Source of the DNA: an uncultured Coriobacteriaceae bacterium | GTDB taxonomy: Bacteria; Actinomycetota; Coriobacteriia; Coriobacteriales; Eggerthellaceae | Assembly: GCA_946623915.1 (NCBI GenBank) | Contig: CAMORQ010000109.1 | Location: 1-6,702 of the forward strand | Direction of reading: 5' to 3' | Length of the DNA stretch: 6,702 bases | Part shown: positions 1 through 5,114 of the stretch, piece by piece | Position numbering within the stretch: the stretch's first letter is position 1 | How the letters are laid out: every line of letters starts with the position of its first letter | The notes under the pieces: model-generated | The model's input: only the letters and a program-made list of their open reading frames with translations | Told to the model about the DNA's origin: nothing | Database searches by the model: none | Translations under genes and position numbers: made by a program

Positions 1-1
1 C

Positions 2-481
2 TTCGGACACACTGTGTCGGACAAGGTAGTCTTTCATGCCGAGCGCTTCGGGCATCGGCTCGTTTGGGCCCTGTCCGCCCGAAACAATACAGCGCGTCGA
101 AGGATTATCGGCAAGGTAGTCCAAAGCGGCGTCCAAGCGATACTGAAGCACCGCGCTCGGACTACCATCCGCGCGCACTTGGGCCCCGAGCACTACAAGA
201 TAATCCAGATTCGGCTCGCCCTTGGATCCGAATTGGCTGACAATAAGCCCTTGCGTCAGCAGGAGGCCGGCCAACGCGACGCCGACAACCGCGCCGCACA
301 CGTATTTCGCAGCAACCGGGATCGCATCCCATGCGTGGACGTGCGTCGCCCACGCGCACGCCAAAAACCCCGCGCCAAGCACATACCACACAGCAAAGAA
401 GCTCGTGCCCGATTGGATGAGCATCACACTCACCCCGTACAGGACACTTGCGATTCCCAAGATTGTGAATACGACGACCAT
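2..481 (-). CDS. YdcF family (DUF218) membrane protein, 5' part, runs off left edge
   Basis: The minus strand is open from 481 to the window edge: 160 visible residues and no stop. Residues about 2-22, 28-48 and 56-80 are three hydrophobic segments, read as transmembrane helices. A DUF218 domain follows: DYLVVLGAQVRADGSPS (93-109), an RLD at 115-117, and the signature IVSGGQGPNEPMPEA (132-146), whose acidic residues are conserved in the family. DUF218/YdcF/SanA proteins are linked to envelope functions, but their reaction is poorly defined; the domain should lie just outside the membrane. The C-terminal half of the domain is missing. Start choice is uncertain. ATG 481 puts the first helix at the N-terminus but has no Shine-Dalgarno sequence; GTG at 502 and GTG codons further up in the repeat array are in-frame alternatives, limited by an in-frame TGA inside the array. 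It is divergent from the gene at 937. Family call confident, start not. Confidence 0.85.
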   Translation of the reverse strand, partial: MVVVFTILGIASVLYGVSVMLIQSGTSFFAVWYVLGAGFLACAWATHVHAWDAIPVAAKYVCGAVVGVALAGLLLTQGLIVSQFGSKGEPNLDYLVVLGAQVRADGSPSAVLQYRLDAALDYLADNPSTRCIVSGGQGPNEPMPEALGMKDYLVRHSVSE

Positions 482-487
482 GCAACC

Positions 488-493
488 ATGATA
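488..493 (-). promoter_or_regulatory. Possible -10 box for a leaderless YdcF-family transcript
   Basis: On the minus strand TATCAT (5 of 6 matches to TATAAT) ends six bases before ATG 481, and no Shine-Dalgarno sequence is present. This spacing is what a leaderless mRNA would show. No convincing -35 box is seen, so the call is tentative. Confidence 0.3.
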
Positions 494-524
494 CTGCACC
501 ACCCCAACACGCGGGCGCAACTTA

Positions 525-737
525 TCCCGCAGGTTCTCCTCTGCGCCCGTGGGCGCCCCGTCCCGCAGGTTCACCCTGCGCCGGGGGCGCCCCGTCCCGC
601 AGGTTCACCTCTGCCACGGAGACCGTCCCGTCCCGCAGGCTCCCCTCTGCCACGGGGCTGCCCCGTCTCGCAGGTTCACCTCTGCCACGGAGGCCGTTCC
701 GTCTCGCAGGTTCCCCTCTGCGCCAAGGAGTTACCCT
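525..737. repeat. Degenerate ~36-bp tandem repeat, six copies
   Basis: Six copies beginning with TCCCGCAGG or TCTCGCAGG start at 525, 561, 595, 631, 666 and 702, giving spacings of 36, 34, 36, 35 and 36 bases. Each continues as GTTCACCTCTGCCACGG or a close variant, with a more variable, GC-rich 3' half. The 34- and 35-base spacings break any reading frame, so the peptides that can be read through it on either strand are probably not real. It lies between the divergent genes at 481 and 937 and overlaps the possible upstream starts of the YdcF gene. No flanking duplications or spacers suggest a CRISPR or insertion element. Confidence 0.85.
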
Positions 738-794
738 TACACCCACGTGTGCTTGGCCATCTGGCGGGTGCATCTCGGGCAGGCTGAGTTTTCA

Positions 795-869
795 TTTTCA
801 TACAAAAGTTGAGAATCCTGCATTGTTTACGTCACATTTTGGGCATTTCACCAAACTTTTGTATGAAAA
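795..869. repeat. Perfect 16-bp inverted repeat with 43-bp spacer in an AT-rich patch
   Basis: TTTTCATACAAAAGTT at 795-810 and AACTTTTGTATGAAAA at 854-869 are exact reverse complements separated by 43 bases. The patch (about 785-890) is AT-rich in otherwise GC-rich DNA. Read outward, each arm presents the same sequence AACTTTTGTATGAAAA towards one of the two divergent genes. Each arm is itself nearly symmetric (TTTT-N5-AAAA). This arrangement suits a shared operator or activator site for two divergent promoters. The arms are too far apart for a terminator hairpin. No regulator can be named from the sequence. Confidence 0.7.
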
Positions 870-877
870 GTGATGAA

Positions 878-883
878 TATAAG
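878..883 (+). promoter_or_regulatory. Candidate -10 box downstream of the right inverted-repeat arm
   Basis: TATAAG (4 of 6 matches to TATAAT) lies nine bases past the right arm of the inverted repeat. A -35 region at normal spacing would fall inside that arm, so a protein bound there would control it. A competing candidate is TACGCT at 925-930, preceded by TGC and ending six bases before ATG 937, which would give a leaderless mRNA. Neither has a strong -35 box. Confidence 0.3.
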
Positions 884-936
884 TTACTAACCACCTTCCA
901 CTGCAAATGATTCACCTACCGTGCTACGCTGCACGC

Positions 937-2127
937 ATGAGCATCACTTTCAACAAGCGAACCGCCTTGGCTGCAATCCGTACCCTGCGCGCCGACACCG
1001 CGCGGAAGCGGAAAACAATCGACAGGTGCAATATCGCAGCCCCCGACCCCTCCCCGAGGAAACGCTGGTCGAAAAGCCTCTTCGCGATGATGGACCTGGG
1101 ACTGCCCCTTCCTCTGGGAAAACTGCCGATAGACGTCGCCGTGCCGGCTGGCTCGAAGCGCCTAGGTGCTGAAGGGGTCCTTAACACCACGTATTGCGAA
1201 ACGGCCATCCCCGAGAAATCTTTCATCGACTTAGGCGATGGCGTCTGCATAAGCGGACCCGAGTTGTTGTTCGTGGAAATGGCGTCATCGCTGAACCCGA
1301 TCGAGCGTATTGTGCTTGGCCACGAGCTGTGTGGCTCGTTCAGCCGCGACCCGATCGACCCCTACAACGGGCCGATAGCATACGGGGTAGACCCGATAAC
1401 GAGCGTGGAGCGCATCCGGGCGTTCGTCGACGGATCCAGCTACGTGCATGGCATCGACCAAGCCAGCGCATCCCTGCCCTATCTGAACGACAACGCGTGG
1501 TCGCCAACCGAATCGCTTGTGGCTGCTCTGCTCAGGCTGCCTTCAAGCAGCCTTGGCTACGACATCGGGGACATAGAGCTGAACCCTGGTGTCCGCATAT
1601 CCCAGAAACTGCCGGGATCGAAAGAATCACGGTATCCCGACATCGTGGTTTCGGACACTTCGGTAGGGGTAAACTACGACGGCCTCGTCCACCTCGACCT
1701 TGACTCCATCGTCAAAGCCGCGCTGGATGCAGGCGCTCATCCAGAAGCTAGGCAAGCACAGACGGCCTTGGCCAACGCCGTGCAGAGCGTCCGGTTGAAG
1801 GCGGTCGATGACATCCGGAGAAACCGCGAGCTTGCGGTAAACGGCATGTTCGTGCTTCCCGTTACGAAAGAAGACCTCTATGCGCCTGGCGGAATGGATG
1901 CTATCGTCGGGCAATTGCTGGACGCAATCGAGCGGACGACGAACCGCGATATGGGAACCCAACGGTCGATGCTGAGCAAGAAAGCACTGAGCCGCGAGCG
2001 CCACCGCGCCATCCTTTCGCTCCTTCCTGGTAAGTCGGAGCGCGGCATACAGATTGGGCGATTCATCGGCGGCCACAAATTGGTGGATGATCCCCAAACG
2101 ACGCAAGAGTACCTGATAGAGCTCTAG
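937..2127 (+). CDS. Hypothetical protein with degenerate PD-(D/E)XK-like core, Coriobacteriia type
   Basis: 396 residues from ATG 937. An in-frame ATG at 907 would add ten residues, but neither has a Shine-Dalgarno sequence; 937 is preferred because MSITFNKRTALAAIRTLR looks like a natural N-terminus. The layout resembles a hypothetical family I recall from Eggerthellaceae and relatives, sometimes likened to AbiEi/DUF559-type proteins. It has a basic N-terminal part, the block ELLFVEMASSLNPIERIVLG (109-128) ending in HELCGSFS (129-136), a second block at 189-208 (SPTESLVAALLRLP, then LGY), and the pair RYPDIVV (232-238) and VGVNYDGLVHLD (243-254). The last two resemble the D...ExK core of PD-(D/E)XK nucleases, but Asn246 sits where an acidic residue is expected, so activity is doubtful. 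A segment at 294-313 (RRNRELAVNGMFVLPVTKEDL) fits the closing helix and strand of such a fold. It is cytoplasmic, with no signal peptide or membrane segment, and stands alone. Function unknown; a DNA-binding or defence role is only a guess. Confidence 0.75.
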   Translation: MSITFNKRTALAAIRTLRADTARKRKTIDRCNIAAPDPSPRKRWSKSLFAMMDLGLPLPLGKLPIDVAVPAGSKRLGAEGVLNTTYCETAIPEKSFIDLGDGVCISGPELLFVEMASSLNPIERIVLGHELCGSFSRDPIDPYNGPIAYGVDPITSVERIRAFVDGSSYVHGIDQASASLPYLNDNAWSPTESLVAALLRLPSSSLGYDIGDIELNPGVRISQKLPGSKESRYPDIVVSDTSVGVNYDGLVHLDLDSIVKAALDAGAHPEARQAQTALANAVQSVRLKAVDDIRRNRELAVNGMFVLPVTKEDLYAPGGMDAIVGQLLDAIERTTNRDMGTQRSMLSKKALSRERHRAILSLLPGKSERGIQIGRFIGGHKLVDDPQTTQEYLIEL

Positions 2128-2424
2128 CAGGCAGCGAGCAACTTACGACTGGTAACAACACGGTGCAAGCTGGCCGCGGGCGTAGACGTTGTTGCGGGCA
2201 CGGGTGCAGCCGCGGGCAGGATGTGGACGAAAGCTCAGGCGCGGGCAGGGCGCAGGCGAAGGCGCAGCCGCGGCGGGGGGCGCGGGCTAAGGCTTTGCCG
2301 CGAGTATGTCTGCGGGCGATCGTGCAGGCGCGGGCGGACCACGAAGGCCCCTGCGTTCACCTGCGCCGCCCTGCGCATATTCACGCCAACTCGCGCCGTC
2401 CACGGCACCGCCACTTGCACCAAG
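2128..2424. other. GC-rich low-complexity intergenic DNA, no gene seen
   Basis: After the stop at 2127 the sequence is dominated by irregular recurrences of GCGGGC, GCAGCCGCGG and GGCGCGGGC (about 2170-2335), then C-rich DNA. Open frames exist on both strands but are made of Arg/Ala/Pro/Gly-rich low-complexity peptides, have no ribosome-binding sites and match no family I recognise. No U-tracted terminator is visible after the upstream gene. Confidence 0.6.
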
Positions 2425-2512
2425 CACCGTCCTTCGGCGCCACCCTTCACCGTCCTTCAGGTCCACCCTTCACCGCCCTTCGGCCCCTCACCACCTTTCG
2501 GCCCCTCATCGT
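2425..2512. repeat. Short ~23-bp C-rich tandem repeat, about four copies
   Basis: Copies begin with CACCGTCCTTCGG, CACCGTCCTTCAG, CACCGCCCTTCGG and CACCTTTCGG at 2425, 2448, 2471 and 2492. The first two steps are exactly 23 bases; the third is shortened to 21. Copies one and two also share the ending CCACCCTT. The array ends about 60 bases before the transporter promoter. Confidence 0.7.
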
Positions 2513-2573
2513 CCTCCATCCCGTCGGCCACGTAGAGGATGTATGTGTTTGGTTGCCCCGCCCGTTTCCATGC

Positions 2574-2579
2574 TACAAT
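2574..2579 (+). promoter_or_regulatory. Extended -10 promoter for the transporter-SDR unit
   Basis: TACAAT (5 of 6 matches to TATAAT) is preceded by TGC, giving the extended -10 form TGnTATAAT. The -35 region is weak: TTGCCC at 2553 leaves 15 bases and TTGGTT at 2549 leaves 19. Extended -10 promoters tolerate this. Initiation would be expected near 2585-2587, giving a leader of about 75 bases that contains the 5' hairpin and the riboswitch. Confidence 0.7.
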
Positions 2580-2585
2580 GCATTC

Positions 2586-2608
2586 CGCTTGTCGCCCATG
2601 CACAAGCG
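2586..2608 (+). other. Stem-loop at the predicted 5' end of the leader
   Basis: CGCTTGT (2586-2592) and ACAAGCG (2602-2608) form a perfect 7-bp stem with a 9-base loop. It begins at about the expected transcription start, directly before the riboswitch. It may protect the 5' end. Its arms contain CTTG and CAAG, the same tetranucleotides that form the riboswitch P2 helix. Confidence 0.6.
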
Positions 2609-2614
2609 AACAAC

Positions 2615-2650
2615 AGGTGTTTCTTGCTCAACCACCTCTAAAAAACAAGG
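2615..2650 (+). ncRNA. preQ1-I riboswitch controlling translation of the transporter
   Basis: The leader matches the compact H-type pseudoknot of preQ1 class I. P1 is AGGTG (2615-2619) paired with CACCT (2633-2637). The intervening loop TTTCTTGCTCAAC ends in C2632, at the place of the ligand-pairing cytosine (C17 of the Bacillus subtilis aptamer). The A-rich tail is CTAAAAAACAAGG (2638-2650). P2 forms between CTTG (2623-2626) and CAAG (2646-2649). In B. subtilis the equivalent P2 contacts are UAG with CUA; here they are UUG with CAA, a compensatory change that keeps pairing. The P2 strand runs into AAGGAG (2647-2652), the ribosome-binding site for ATG 2662, so ligand binding should block translation. 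The gene behind it is a queuosine-precursor transporter, the expected kind of target. No terminator stem with a U-tract follows, which argues for translational control. Confidence 0.88.
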
Positions 2651-2661
2651 AGAATTGCACT

Positions 2662-3459
2662 ATGCCTTCCAACAACAACGGCCCGTCGGATTTTCGCGTC
2701 CTTTTGCGCAGTGCGCCGCCGCTGATCGTGACCATGATGGTGCTTTCGATCGTCGGCATGAACCTACTTGCCAACAAAAGCATCAACACGGGCGTCGATT
2801 GGCTCGCGCTCGACTGCGGCCTCCTGCTTTCATGGATGTGCTTCCTTTCCATGGATGTGCTCACACGCTGCTTCGGACCGAAAGCGACAACGCAACTCGC
2901 GGTCGTAGCACTCGTGCTGAACCTTGTCATTGCCTTCGTGTTCTTCGTGGCGGGCAGCATTCCCGGCGTGTGGAGTGCGAGTTTCGTCGAGGGAAGCGAA
3001 ACGGTGATCAACGACGCCGTCGACGGCATGTTCAAGGGAACCTGGTTCATCCTTGCCGGCAGTTCGATTGCTTTCCTGGTGTCCGCTGTGGTGAACAACT
3101 ACCTCAACGCGGCCATCGGGGCGCGCCTCGCACACGATACGGGTTTCGGCGCATTTGCGGCCCGGTCCTACATCTCGACGTTCGTCGCCCAGACGGTCGA
3201 CAACCTGGTGTTCGCTCTGTTAGTCAGCCAAGTGTTCTTCGGATGGACGCTTGTGCAATGCATCACGTGCGCACTGACCGGCGCGATGATGGAGCTGCTG
3301 TTCGAGGTGGTGTTCTCACCTGTGGGCTATCGCATGACCCAAAGCATTCTCGCCGAGCGATCGGGAAACGGCGGAGGCGGCAAAGGCGGCGCAATGACCT
3401 TGCAACAAGCCCCGCACAACAGCACGCCCGCGCATTCGACGGAATGCTCGATTGCGTAA
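2662..3459 (+). CDS. VUT/YhhQ-family queuosine precursor transporter
   Basis: 265 residues. The start ATG 2662 is set by AAGGAG at 2647-2652, part of the riboswitch. VUT (YhhQ, COG1738) proteins are inner-membrane carriers that bring in 7-deazaguanine precursors of queuosine, a modified base of certain tRNAs. Hydrophobic segments lie at about 19-37, 46-64, 79-100, 127-152, 172-194 and 197-222. Family-like blocks are the acidic/YG-type motif DVLTRCFGPKAT (65-76), RSYISTFVAQTVDNLVFALL (168-187) with Asp180 in the membrane, and the last helix ending ELLFEVVFSPVGYRM (211-225). The gene is preceded by a preQ1-I riboswitch, which independently supports the substrate class; whether it carries preQ0, preQ1, queuine or queuosine cannot be told. 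The C-terminus from about 234 is an unusual hydrophilic tail with GNGGGGKGG and then polar residues, probably cytoplasmic and disordered. The SDR gene starts ten bases after the stop. Upstream in-frame codons back to 2539 are not used, since they lie before or within the promoter and leader. Confidence 0.88.
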   Translation: MPSNNNGPSDFRVLLRSAPPLIVTMMVLSIVGMNLLANKSINTGVDWLALDCGLLLSWMCFLSMDVLTRCFGPKATTQLAVVALVLNLVIAFVFFVAGSIPGVWSASFVEGSETVINDAVDGMFKGTWFILAGSSIAFLVSAVVNNYLNAAIGARLAHDTGFGAFAARSYISTFVAQTVDNLVFALLVSQVFFGWTLVQCITCALTGAMMELLFEVVFSPVGYRMTQSILAERSGNGGGGKGGAMTLQQAPHNSTPAHSTECSIA

Positions 3460-3464
3460 GGAAG
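3458..3464 (+). promoter_or_regulatory. Shine-Dalgarno site of the SDR gene overlapping the transporter stop
   Basis: AAGGAAG begins inside the TAA stop codon (3457-3459) of the transporter; its AAGGA core (3458-3462) lies seven bases before ATG 3470. This decides the start in favour of ATG 3470 over the in-frame TTG at 3452 and implies translational coupling of the two genes. Confidence 0.75.
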
Positions 3465-3469
3465 CACAC

Positions 3470-4126
3470 ATGAACGTTGTGGCAAGCGGCACAAGCAGCG
3501 GAATCGGCCTAGCCATAGCGCGCCTGTTTCTCGAACGTGGACATACCGTGTTCGGTTTCGATATTCAGCCAAGCGCATTGGACGACCCTCGCTACATGCA
3601 TTTCGTCCATGATGTCCGCGACGAGCTTACCGTACCCTCGGGTAGCATCCCCGACCCCGACATCGTCATCGTCAATGCGGGCACCCAAGACGACGCATCG
3701 GCCATAGCCGTCAACCTGGAAGGCGCCATCCGCTTCACCGAGTGCTTCATCGACAGCCCTCGCCTGTCTTCGGTGCTGTTCATCGCGTCGGCAAGCGCGC
3801 GCAACGGCTCCGAGTTCCCTCGCTACGTCGCAAGCAAGGCGGGATTAGTCGGGTACATGAAAAATGTAGCGCTCGCCTGTTCGGAACGTGGTGTTACCTG
3901 CAACAGCATATCCCCCGGCGGTGTTGTGACGCCAGCCAACGCGCACATCCTCGAAAGCGAGGAACTCTACAACGCGGTGAAGGCCGAAACGCTGCTGGGC
4001 AAATGGGCCGAGCCCGAAGAGATCGCCGAACTGGCGTACTTCCTGACGGTGGTGAACAAGTCGATGACCGGTGAAGACATCCTTATCGACAACGGCGAAA
4101 TGCTGAAGTCGAACTTCATCTGGTAG
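3470..4126 (+). CDS. Short-chain dehydrogenase/reductase (SDR), probably NAD-dependent
   Basis: 218 residues, short for a classical SDR (about 250). The Rossmann nucleotide motif is SGTSSGIG at 6-13, with Ser replacing the usual Thr. Asp31 at the end of the second strand (GFDIQ) suggests NAD(H) rather than NADP(H). Further motifs are Asp48 (HDVRD), NAG at 69-71, Asn82 (VNLEGAI), catalytic Ser107 (FIASASA), Tyr119 and Lys123 (YVASK), and SPGGVVT at 148-154, so the tetrad looks intact and the enzyme should be active. The missing length is mostly between strands two and four. SDRs reduce or oxidise carbonyl and hydroxyl groups; the substrate cannot be read from the sequence, and labels such as 3-oxoacyl-ACP reductase would be over-calls. 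It is probably translationally coupled to the preQ1-regulated transporter, so its expression should fall when preQ1 is abundant. That context suggests, without proof, work on an imported 7-deazaguanine, or a cell need tied to it. It is cytoplasmic, with no signal peptide. It faces the GNAT gene convergently. Confidence 0.88.
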   Translation: MNVVASGTSSGIGLAIARLFLERGHTVFGFDIQPSALDDPRYMHFVHDVRDELTVPSGSIPDPDIVIVNAGTQDDASAIAVNLEGAIRFTECFIDSPRLSSVLFIASASARNGSEFPRYVASKAGLVGYMKNVALACSERGVTCNSISPGGVVTPANAHILESEELYNAVKAETLLGKWAEPEEIAELAYFLTVVNKSMTGEDILIDNGEMLKSNFIW

Positions 4127-4215
4127 GAGGGACCGCCCTCTACAACCCAGCGCGGATTTCACGCAGTTTGCGCCTAAGCGACGAAAAGCTTTCTGTCTGC
4201 AACACACCCGAAGCA

Positions 4216-4252
4216 CACGCCGACGGCCATGCGGCGCAGCCGCATCGGCGTG
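4216..4252. terminator. Long imperfect hairpin between convergent genes, possible terminator
   Basis: CACGCCGA (4216-4223) pairs with TCGGCGTG (4245-4252), and within it ATGCGGC (4229-4235) pairs with GCCGCAT (4239-4245) around a GCA loop, with a five-base bulge and the two helices competing for one base. It lies between the stops at 4126 (plus strand) and 4300 (minus strand). No T-run follows on either strand, so it is not a classical intrinsic terminator. The right arm doubles as the first copy of the adjacent 23-bp repeat. Confidence 0.4.
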
Positions 4253-4308
4253 CCCAGCACGACCGCATCGGCGTGCCTCGCGCAACCACATCGGCATACC
4301 TAGCGGAA
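4240..4308. repeat. 23-bp tandem repeat, three copies
   Basis: CCGCATCGGCGTGCC at 4240 and 4263 is followed by the variant CCACATCGGCATACC at 4286, at an exact 23-base period. The third copy runs into the stop codon and last codons of the minus-strand GNAT gene, so the array may have grown out of, or into, the 3' end of that gene. Confidence 0.75.
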
Positions 4309-4845
4309 CCACTTGTCGGCGATGGTGGGGGTATCGAAGCCCCAGTCTTCCTCGACTCCGCGGTCGGTGTGGATGAAATCGTTTTTCTCGAGCACGCGTG
4401 CCGACGCGACGTTTTCTACCATGGTGCTTGCAGTGATCAGATCTATGTTAGTTCGCGCATAAAGCTCTTCAACCGCCAGGGAGAGTGCTTGCGAGGCGAT
4501 TCCTTTCCCCCAGCATCTCTCGAGCAATCGATAGCCGATGCTGATCTTATGAAAGCCCTCGCGGTAGCCATAGAACTCGAACAAACCACACAGCGCCCCG
4601 TCGCTTTTATCGCGGATGCCCAGAATGAGCGATTCTTTCGACGTGAATAGGTCCCCGTACAAAAGGCGAATCGTCTCGCACACATCGTCGCGCTGCTTTT
4701 CGAAGAGGAACGTCGGCAGATGCCGGTATACGTTTTCGTTGTCGATAAGTTCCTGCAGTGCACGCGCATCATCGCCGACGACCCTATCGAGGACGATTTG
4801 GCTGCCCTGTATGCTGGGCACTGTGTCGAACAGCTTCCTTGTCAT
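4300..4845 (-). CDS. GNAT family N-acetyltransferase (RimJ/RimL-like)
   Basis: 181 residues from ATG 4845 (bases 4843-4845 on the plus strand). A GAAGG stretch a few bases upstream may serve as ribosome-binding site; the frame stays open up to 4962, but that extension is Cys/Arg-rich and unlike the family. The protein has the Acetyltransf_3 layout: an N-terminal strand SQIVLDRVVGDDARALQELI (15-34), central strands SLILGIRD (72-79) and ALCGLFEFYG (84-93), KISIGYRLLERCWGKGIASQAL (100-121) containing the acetyl-CoA pyrophosphate motif R110-x-x-G113-x-G115, and ENVASARVLEKNDF (144-157), the usual NxxSxRVLEKxGF block. It should move an acetyl group from acetyl-CoA to an amine; relatives act on ribosomal protein N-termini, small molecules or antibiotics, and the substrate is unknown. 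It is cytoplasmic and a single gene, convergent with the SDR. Confidence 0.88.
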   Translation of the reverse strand: MTRKLFDTVPSIQGSQIVLDRVVGDDARALQELIDNENVYRHLPTFLFEKQRDDVCETIRLLYGDLFTSKESLILGIRDKSDGALCGLFEFYGYREGFHKISIGYRLLERCWGKGIASQALSLAVEELYARTNIDLITASTMVENVASARVLEKNDFIHTDRGVEEDWGFDTPTIADKWFR

Positions 4846-4971
4846 GACGCCTTCGCTTCGCAACCGACAGCACACCGCGCAGCCACATGCACACAAGACC
4901 AGCGCTCGATGAAACCTTACCACAGCCCCAGCAAGTGTTTTGCCCGAACATGGACGGTGCACGCTGGGAGT

Positions 4972-5103
4972 AAGCGCTGCGGGCTGAAGACGGATGTGTG
5001 CCGGACGGAAGCGCTGCGAGCTGGAGGCGGATGCGTGCCGGACGGAAGCGCTGCGAGCCGGAGGCGGATGCGTGCCGAACGAAAGCGCTGCGGGCTGAAG
5101 ACG
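4972..5103. repeat. 37-bp tandem repeat, about 3.5 copies
   Basis: Copies begin with AAGCGCTGCGGGCTG or AAGCGCTGCGAGC at 4972, 5009, 5046 and 5083, an exact 37-base period. They continue through a GGCGGATGCGTGCCGGACGG-like 3' half; the fourth copy diverges after about 20 bases. Since 37 is not a multiple of three, each frame cycles through different peptides, so open frames across it are not credible genes. The copies abut directly, without spacers, so it is a minisatellite rather than a CRISPR array. The stretch 4846-4971 between the GNAT start and the array shows no clear promoter or gene. Confidence 0.88.
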
Positions 5104-5114
5104 ACTGCAGAGCA

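Noticed and set aside
522..773. Repeat-containing 83-residue protein on the minus strand
   Set aside because: Repeat spacings of 34 and 35 bases shift frame within the array, and no ribosome-binding site or family match supports it.
14..787. Open frame of 257 codons on the plus strand at the left end
   Set aside because: It is antisense to the YdcF-family gene and then reads through the tandem array; the minus-strand frame carries a clear DUF218 domain and this one has no recognisable content.
795..869. Invertible promoter (phase-variable inverton) or miniature transposable element
   Set aside because: The 43-base spacer is very short for site-specific inversion, contains no good promoter, no recombinase is near, and no target-site duplication flanks the arms. 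Genome-wide copies would revive the element idea.
2539..2661. Upstream extension of the transporter to an ATG at 2539
   Set aside because: The extension would translate through the extended -10 box and the riboswitch; the real start follows AAGGAG at ATG 2662.
3452..3469. TTG start of the SDR inside the transporter 3' end
   Set aside because: ATG 3470 has AAGGA at the right distance and gives the normal SDR N-terminus directly before the Rossmann strand.
2163..3473. Open frame of 436 codons on the plus strand across the spacer and the transporter
   Set aside because: It lies in a different frame from the VUT transporter, is Arg/His/Cys-rich, and crosses low-complexity DNA, the promoter and the riboswitch. 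GC-rich codon bias explains it.
4972..5103. CRISPR array
   Set aside because: The 37-base units abut directly with no unique spacers, and no cas genes are near.
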